36,308 nt of DNA from Gordonia effusa NBRC 100432 (GTDB taxonomy: Bacteria > Actinomycetota > Actinomycetes > Mycobacteriales > Mycobacteriaceae), in NCBI RefSeq assembly GCF_000241305.1, contig NZ_BAEH01000076.1, positions 1 through 36,308 of the forward strand. Reading direction: 5' to 3'. The stretch's first letter is position 1; the number at the start of each line of letters is the position of its first letter. The translations under genes were made by a program, and so were the position numbers. This document shows, piece after piece, positions 34,482 to 36,308 of the stretch. The notes beneath the pieces are model-generated. The model saw only the letters and a program-made list of their open reading frames with translations. It ran no database searches and had not been told where the DNA came from.

Positions 34482-35002
34482 CACAGCAACACGGGCGACC
34501 CGATGATGACGAGCAGGGCATGGGCCCCACCAGATTTCGTGACCTCGCCGCCGTCGCCGCCATTGTCGGCATCGCCAGTTGGGTGCTGGTCGGCTACAAC
34601 TACGGCGACCTCCCATCGATCCCACTGCTCGCGGGTATCGCGCTGTATGTCCTTGCCGCCGTTGAGGTTGTCGTCGCGCTGATCGTTCGTTCGCGAGTCA
34701 GTGCCCGGCAGGTCGGGCGCGCCCGCGGACAGCTACATCCGTTGACTGCCGCGCGGATCGTGGCTCTAGCCAAGGCATCTGCCATTCTCGGAGCCATCAT
34801 GGTCGGCATGTGGGCGGGGATGCTGGTATTCCTGCTAGAGCAGAATGACTTGGCGCAAGCCGATCACGACAAGCCCTCGGTCATCGTTGCACTCATCGGT
34901 GCGGCGCTATTGGTCGGTGCGGCACTGTGGTTGGAGTATTGCTGCCGCGCTCCCGACGATCCAACTCCGGACATACTCGGCGAACACCCCGGATCAGCCT
35001 GA
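34478..35002 (+). CDS. DUF3180 membrane protein
   Basis: A 174-residue protein with four membrane helices (about 23-42, 49-70, 99-122, 135-155). It fits M. tuberculosis Rv3605c, an uncharacterised protein that always follows folK in this order of bacteria. The N-terminus is polar. It begins at GTG 34478, overlapping the folK stop (GTGA). A role in folate metabolism is suggested by position only. Confidence 0.9.
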   Translation: MTQQHGRPDDDEQGMGPTRFRDLAAVAAIVGIASWVLVGYNYGDLPSIPLLAGIALYVLAAVEVVVALIVRSRVSARQVGRARGQLHPLTAARIVALAKASAILGAIMVGMWAGMLVFLLEQNDLAQADHDKPSVIVALIGAALLVGAALWLEYCCRAPDDPTPDILGEHPGSA

Positions 35003-35066
35003 CGAATTCGCAACTCTCCGGTCGCCTTCGCCCATATTTACTTCGCGGAAAGGTATCTTCTCGATC

Positions 35067-36014
35067 ATGGCGTCATCGAGCGGCCGTTCCGCAGAAACTC
35101 GCCGGTCCTCGCGATCGGTCTCCCAGTGGTTGCTGGGCCTGCTGATCCTGCTCGCCCTGGTGGCGAGCGTCCTGATGGTCTTCGTTGACAAATTGACTGT
35201 TGCGGCATCGATCGCCGTCATCGCGGCCTTGTGGGCAGCTGTCATCGGAGCGATTCTGGTAACCAAATTTCGTCGGCAAGCAGATACCGCCGAGGCCAAG
35301 AGTCGCGATCTGCGATTGGTCTACGAATTGCAACTCGAGCGGGAGATTACTGCTCGCCGTCAGTACGAGCTCGACGTCGAGACGACCATCCGCAAAGAAG
35401 TCGCGGCGGAGTCGGGCCACGAATTACTTGAGTTGCAAGCTCAGGTCGCCGCGTTGCGAGCCAGTCTGGAAGTTCTGATCGGTGAGCCGCTGCCCGAAGA
35501 TCGTGTCGCGTTGCCGAATGAGAAGTTGCGCGAGTTGGCGTCGGGGATCGGTACTAATCTTTACGAGCCCGATGATCGGGTGAGGGCGGCGCACGACTTC
35601 GCGTCGACCGCGCCCGCGACGGCCGATGGCCGTCACCAACCGTCGGACAGTCCGCGCTACGACATTCCGCGCGCGGACGCCAACGACATGACCGAGATAA
35701 TCCCGGTGGTCACCGATGATGACGAGATCATCAGCACTCAGTTCGAGCAGGTTAACCCCGAGCCCGAACCGCATCCGTTCGCCCAGGCGTATTCGGCGTA
35801 TGAGCAGGTCGATCCCAACGAGCCGCAGTTCACCGAGGACGCGCCAACCGATGCGTGGCAGACCGAGCCGGAGGCCTCGGCCGCGGACGCGGAGGCCGAA
35901 CTCGAAGACTCGGTCGGCCGGCACGATGATGGTGCGGGCGTCCCGTTCTCCCAGCTGCTGAGCCAGCTGCAGCAGTCATCATCCCCAGCCGGACGTCGGC
36001 GCAAAGAGGATTAG
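35067..36014 (+). CDS. DUF6779-like membrane protein with acidic tail
   Basis: 315 residues. Two membrane helices near residues 17-40 and 43-66 are followed by a coiled-coil-like Glu/Arg-rich segment (about 70-135, YELQLEREITARRQYELDVE) and a long acidic, Pro/Gln-containing disordered region. The layout and place match M. tuberculosis Rv3604c. Function unknown; the topology suggests a membrane-anchored coiled coil facing the cytoplasm. An upstream frame from 34845 overlaps DUF3180; ATG 35067 follows GGAAAGG. The gene is last in the folate-related run and is followed by repeats. Confidence 0.85.
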   Translation: MASSSGRSAETRRSSRSVSQWLLGLLILLALVASVLMVFVDKLTVAASIAVIAALWAAVIGAILVTKFRRQADTAEAKSRDLRLVYELQLEREITARRQYELDVETTIRKEVAAESGHELLELQAQVAALRASLEVLIGEPLPEDRVALPNEKLRELASGIGTNLYEPDDRVRAAHDFASTAPATADGRHQPSDSPRYDIPRADANDMTEIIPVVTDDDEIISTQFEQVNPEPEPHPFAQAYSAYEQVDPNEPQFTEDAPTDAWQTEPEASAADAEAELEDSVGRHDDGAGVPFSQLLSQLQQSSSPAGRRRKED

Positions 36015-36047
36015 TCCTTTCGCCGGTGGCCCGATAGTCGAGTACTG

Positions 36048-36308
36048 CTGGTCGAGTGCCGTCGTGCGAGCTTGCGAGCCCGCCGGTGTATCGAGACTGG
36101 GGGAGTCGACGTACCTGGGCGACCGCTGTCGCTGGCTGAGTTGGCCTTTTGTCGTGCGTGGTCTCGATACACCGTTCGTCTCGCGAGCTCGCCGAACGGC
36201 ACTCGACCATCGGAGGTGGGTGGCGTCTGATGCTGCTGGTCGAGTGCCAGGCGCCGAGCTTGCGAGCCCGGCTCACCCGCTGCTGGTCGAGTGCCGTCGT
36301 GCGAGCTT
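36048..36308. repeat. GTCGAG repeat cluster 3
   Basis: No gene is visible in the last 294 bases. A composite element has a forward half starting CTGGTCGAGTGCC (about 36048) and ending GTATCGAGACT near 36098, a spacer of about 60 bases, and an inverted half starting GGTCTCGATACACC (36161) and ending CACTCGACCA near 36210. Two more forward starts follow, at about 36235 and 36281, the last cut by the window edge. Confidence 0.85.

Overview
The window comes from a high-GC actinobacterium of the Mycobacteriales, most likely Gordonia or a close relative. Three things point there. The block ppa / dacB / DUF2342 metallopeptidase / tilS / hpt / ftsH / folE-folP-folB-folK / DUF3180 / DUF6779-like follows the M. 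tuberculosis Rv3628-Rv3604c order. Many proteins (FtsH, Hpt, FprA, CmtR, MetZ) are close to mycobacterial ones. The spacers carry a 'GGTCGAGTG...GTATCGAGAC' repeat family of the kind I associate with Gordonia genomes. All species-level statements are inference from memory, not a search.

Layout, left to right. 1-2920: a minus-strand block with a biotin ECF transporter (bioY, ATPase, truncated EcfT) and a CmtR-type metal sensor coupled to a CDF-like exporter. 2941-3327: repeat-filled spacer. 3328-8988: a conserved hypothetical divergent from purA, a membrane class III nucleotide cyclase directly behind purA, a CPA1 Na+/H+ antiporter, and a divergent UBP-type zinc-finger protein. 8990-9380: second repeat spacer. 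9383-11578: purT with a long proline-rich tail and a DUF456 membrane protein. 11575-14573: a complete FepDGC-type ferric-siderophore importer (without its binding protein) behind an IdeR-like iron box. 14743-17718: a small secreted protein, fprA behind a second iron-box-like site, a membrane-anchored small protein and a rhodanese. 17719-17913: a repeat element sitting in the rhodanese-metZ junction. 17914-20267: metZ and a convergent isochorismate synthase. 20304-21463: a SAM-IV riboswitch followed by two overlapping genes that I cannot place in any family. 21558-23770: MarR regulator plus DHA2 drug exporter. 23911-36014: the Rv3628-Rv3604c-like housekeeping block. 36015-end: a third repeat spacer.

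Functionally the window combines purine synthesis (purA, purT, hpt), folate synthesis (folE, folP, folB, folK), sulfur/methionine metabolism (rhodanese, metZ, SAM-IV leader), iron handling (fepDGC, isochorismate synthase, fprA), and cell-wall and protein quality control (dacB, ftsH). The least explained item is the SAM-IV-controlled pair at 20505-21463: a SAM-sensing leader placed before two short unknown proteins, close to metZ, implies a sulfur-related role not visible from sequence. No tRNA, rRNA, CRISPR array, prophage or transposase gene was seen.
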